A stretch of 19,377 nucleotides of DNA from Diplocarpon mali (lineage: Eukaryota; Ascomycota; Leotiomycetes; Helotiales; Drepanopezizaceae), in the NCBI GenBank assembly GCA_024741835.1, contig JAENRP010000272.1, positions 1-19,377 of the forward strand, in the 5' to 3' direction. The position numbers and the translations under genes were made by a program. Numbering within the stretch: the stretch's first letter is position 1; every line of letters starts with the position of its first letter. The notes under the pieces are model-generated. The model searched no databases, was not told the origin of the DNA, and saw only the letters and a list, made by a program, of their open reading frames with translations. Below, piece by piece: positions 17,951 through 19,377 of this stretch.

Positions 17951-19280
17951 ATTAATACTTAAAAATATTAAAAATATCAATTTCAAACCTCCTTCTAACC
18001 CTTGGCCTAAATCTTTTCAAGCTTGCCTTAGTTACTTTAAGATTGACTCAGATTCTAAAAACTCTTTAAAATACCTTAAGTCCTATATTCGACTTAACTC
18101 CCCTCTTATTAAAACGAATAAAGCGATAATAGCCGCCTTTAAAGCTATTACTAATTATTTTCCCCTCTTTAATTCCTTTAGCGCTCCTTATTTTATTAGA
18201 GCTAATATTACTAATTTCCTTAAATAATATAAGAAGATTTATTATAATTTTAGCATTAGATATAATAAGATAATTAATTGACTTTCCTACTACTATAACT
18301 AAATTAGTAAAGATATTATTAAATCTTTACCTAAGTAGAAGCTTCGCAAGTCTTAGAAACTACTTATTAAGGCTTTTAAAGTTGAATTTTAAGAATTTGA
18401 TAAATAGTAGATTTACAATACTTTAGCCTTTCTAAAGGAGTTTATTCTTATTACTCGCACTCCTAAGGAACTTAAAAACTACTATTAGACCTTTACTTAA
18501 GTATCAAATACCTTAATCGATTAGAAAATACTTAGTAAAGTTGAAAAAGGCCGCCTTTTCTTATTTAAATTACCTATTAGCCTTTGCAATAAAATTATTA
18601 AGAATTTTAAGATTAATAAATAAAACCTTATAACCTTTGCCTTATTTAAAGAGTTCTTAGCCTTTACTTTAAAATCAGATCTTAATAAAAGAACTATTAA
18701 TACTATAGAATAAGAAAAATTCCTTACTCCCTTTTATACTAAAGACCTTAAAAGCTTAGTTTAAGAATACTTAAAGGCTTTAGAAGTTATAAAGGAGGTA
18801 AAGAAAAATCTAATAGTAATTCCCTTCACTTATAGTCCTAGCTTAAGAGTAAAATCTACTTTAAAAATTAAGGAACTTAAAGCCTAGTTTTCTAAACTCT
18901 ATATCTAATATTTAAAAACCTTAATTAAAGGCCTTCTTTAAAAAACTCATTGCTCTCCTTAGTTTAGAAATCAATAGGCTTTAAAAGGTAAAAACTAATA
19001 TATAAATTTTAACTACCTAAATCTAGCTTCCTTTAAGTTAAATAAGTAAGTTACTACTTTAAAGAAGCTTAATAATCGAATATAGCTATATTAAAGAAAT
19101 TCTTAAATTATTAGTTAAATTTTATATAAAGCTTAAATTTTCTTTAATAAGGACGCCTCTTAAGTTAATTAAGGTATATATACTTAAGATTACTTAAAAT
19201 TGTCTTTGAATTTTCTTTAAAACTGCGATTTAATAGCTTTAATAACTTTAAACTTTTAATTTATAGTCTTAAACTAAGAG
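17950..19280 (+). pseudogene. Gag of a Ty3/gypsy-type element, RIP-decayed
   Basis: One plus-strand frame (starts 0 mod 3) continues without indel from about 17950. It shows NFKPPSNPWPKSFQ, then APYFIRANITNFLK.YKKIYYNF, KDIIKSLPK.KLRKS.KLLIKAFKVEF, and TLAFLKEFILITRTPKELKNYY. After these come FT.VSNTLID.KILSKVEKGRLFLFKLPISL, KIIKNFKINK and a Lys/Glu-rich part with EYLKALEVIKEVKKN. The YF-x-x-x-NITNFL...Y opening and the RTPKEL...GLP-type block are the capsid-like pattern of fungal gypsy gag. The tail near 19120-19200 (NKDAS.VN.GIYT.DYLK) may be a ruined zinc knuckle, which I cannot prove. Pol would follow beyond the window. Start not fixed; stops are TAA/TAG only. Confidence 0.8.
18828..18850 (-). 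repeat. Dispersed copy of the copia-1 minisatellite motif, inverted, inside gag
   Basis: ACTTATAGTCCTAGCTTAAG and the next three bases match the reverse complement of the copia-1 unit at 498-520 at 22 of 23 positions. It lies within the gag frame of the fourth element, where it encodes YSPSLRV. Confidence 0.8.
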
Positions 19281-19283
19281 TTA
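19259..19283 (-). repeat. Possible further degenerate copy of the same motif
   Basis: ATTTATAGTCTTAAACTAAG and the following bases resemble the inverted motif at 18828-18850, with several mismatches. In AT-rich mutated DNA this similarity could be chance. Confidence 0.35.
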
Positions 19284-19336
19284 TATTATTAAAAGAGGAA
19301 AAGGAGTTTCTATTATTTTTATTTATTTACTATTAT

Positions 19337-19368
19337 ATCTCTTCCCTTTCCCCTTCCCCTTCTCCCTT
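19337..19368. repeat. Pyrimidine-rich tract at the right edge
   Basis: A run of C and T (CTCTTCCCTTTCCCCTTCCC continuing CTTCTCCCTTTA) stands out from the AT-rich surroundings. It could be low-complexity sequence between gag and pol, or a polypurine tract of a minus-strand element; the window ends too soon to decide. Confidence 0.6.
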
Positions 19369-19377
19369 TATATATTT

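Noticed and set aside
1..19377. A host gene, tRNA or rRNA in the window
   Set aside because: Every stretch with a coding signal matches or adjoins a retroelement, and no tRNA cloverleaf or rRNA-like sequence was recognised by eye.

Overview
This window looks like a piece of an AT-rich, transposon-filled compartment of a filamentous ascomycete genome that has been through repeat-induced point mutation (RIP). Decayed pol frames can be followed for kilobases with hardly any indels. Their stops are almost all TAA or TAG, sitting where Gln or Trp codons are expected. CpA and TpG are scarce while CpG persists, which argues against ordinary CpG deamination. I see no intact host gene, tRNA, rRNA, CRISPR array or other bacterial feature. 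The species cannot be told from the sequence.

The layout is a nest of at least four LTR retrotransposons. (1) Copia-1, plus strand, runs off the left edge, occupies 1-2520 and resumes at 10093-10596. It shows an in-frame peptide minisatellite, GAG-pre-integrase, integrase and reverse transcriptase (RT). (2) A chromodomain-bearing Ty3/gypsy element (chromovirus), minus strand, occupies 2521-10092. It has two ~326-bp LTRs, a polypurine tract, gag with a CCHC knuckle, RT, RNase H, D,D35E integrase and chromodomain. It sits inside the copia-1 RT domain with a 5-bp TATAT target duplication; removing the element plus one duplicate restores the RT frame exactly. (3) Copia-2, minus strand, about 10597-16897, cuts off copia-1 and has its RNase H, RT, integrase and knuckle-like segment in one frame. 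(4) A gag-bearing element on the plus strand follows, with an LTR-like block at 16898-17133 that truncates copia-2 gag, and a gag frame from about 17950 to the right edge.

The most unusual content is a pair of extra, oppositely oriented frames. Both the gypsy element (about 3190-4110) and copia-2 (about 11300-12300) carry a plus-strand ORF of roughly 300 codons between the end of pol and the 3' LTR, tail-to-tail with pol. Both begin with a cysteine cluster ending in C-x2-C-x6/7-C (partly inferred from Cys-to-Tyr RIP changes) and continue into charged or Ala/Pro-rich sequence. In copia-2 the two stop codons overlap by about 12 bp. A 23-26 bp motif that forms the copia-1 minisatellite also recurs in the fourth element, in both orientations.
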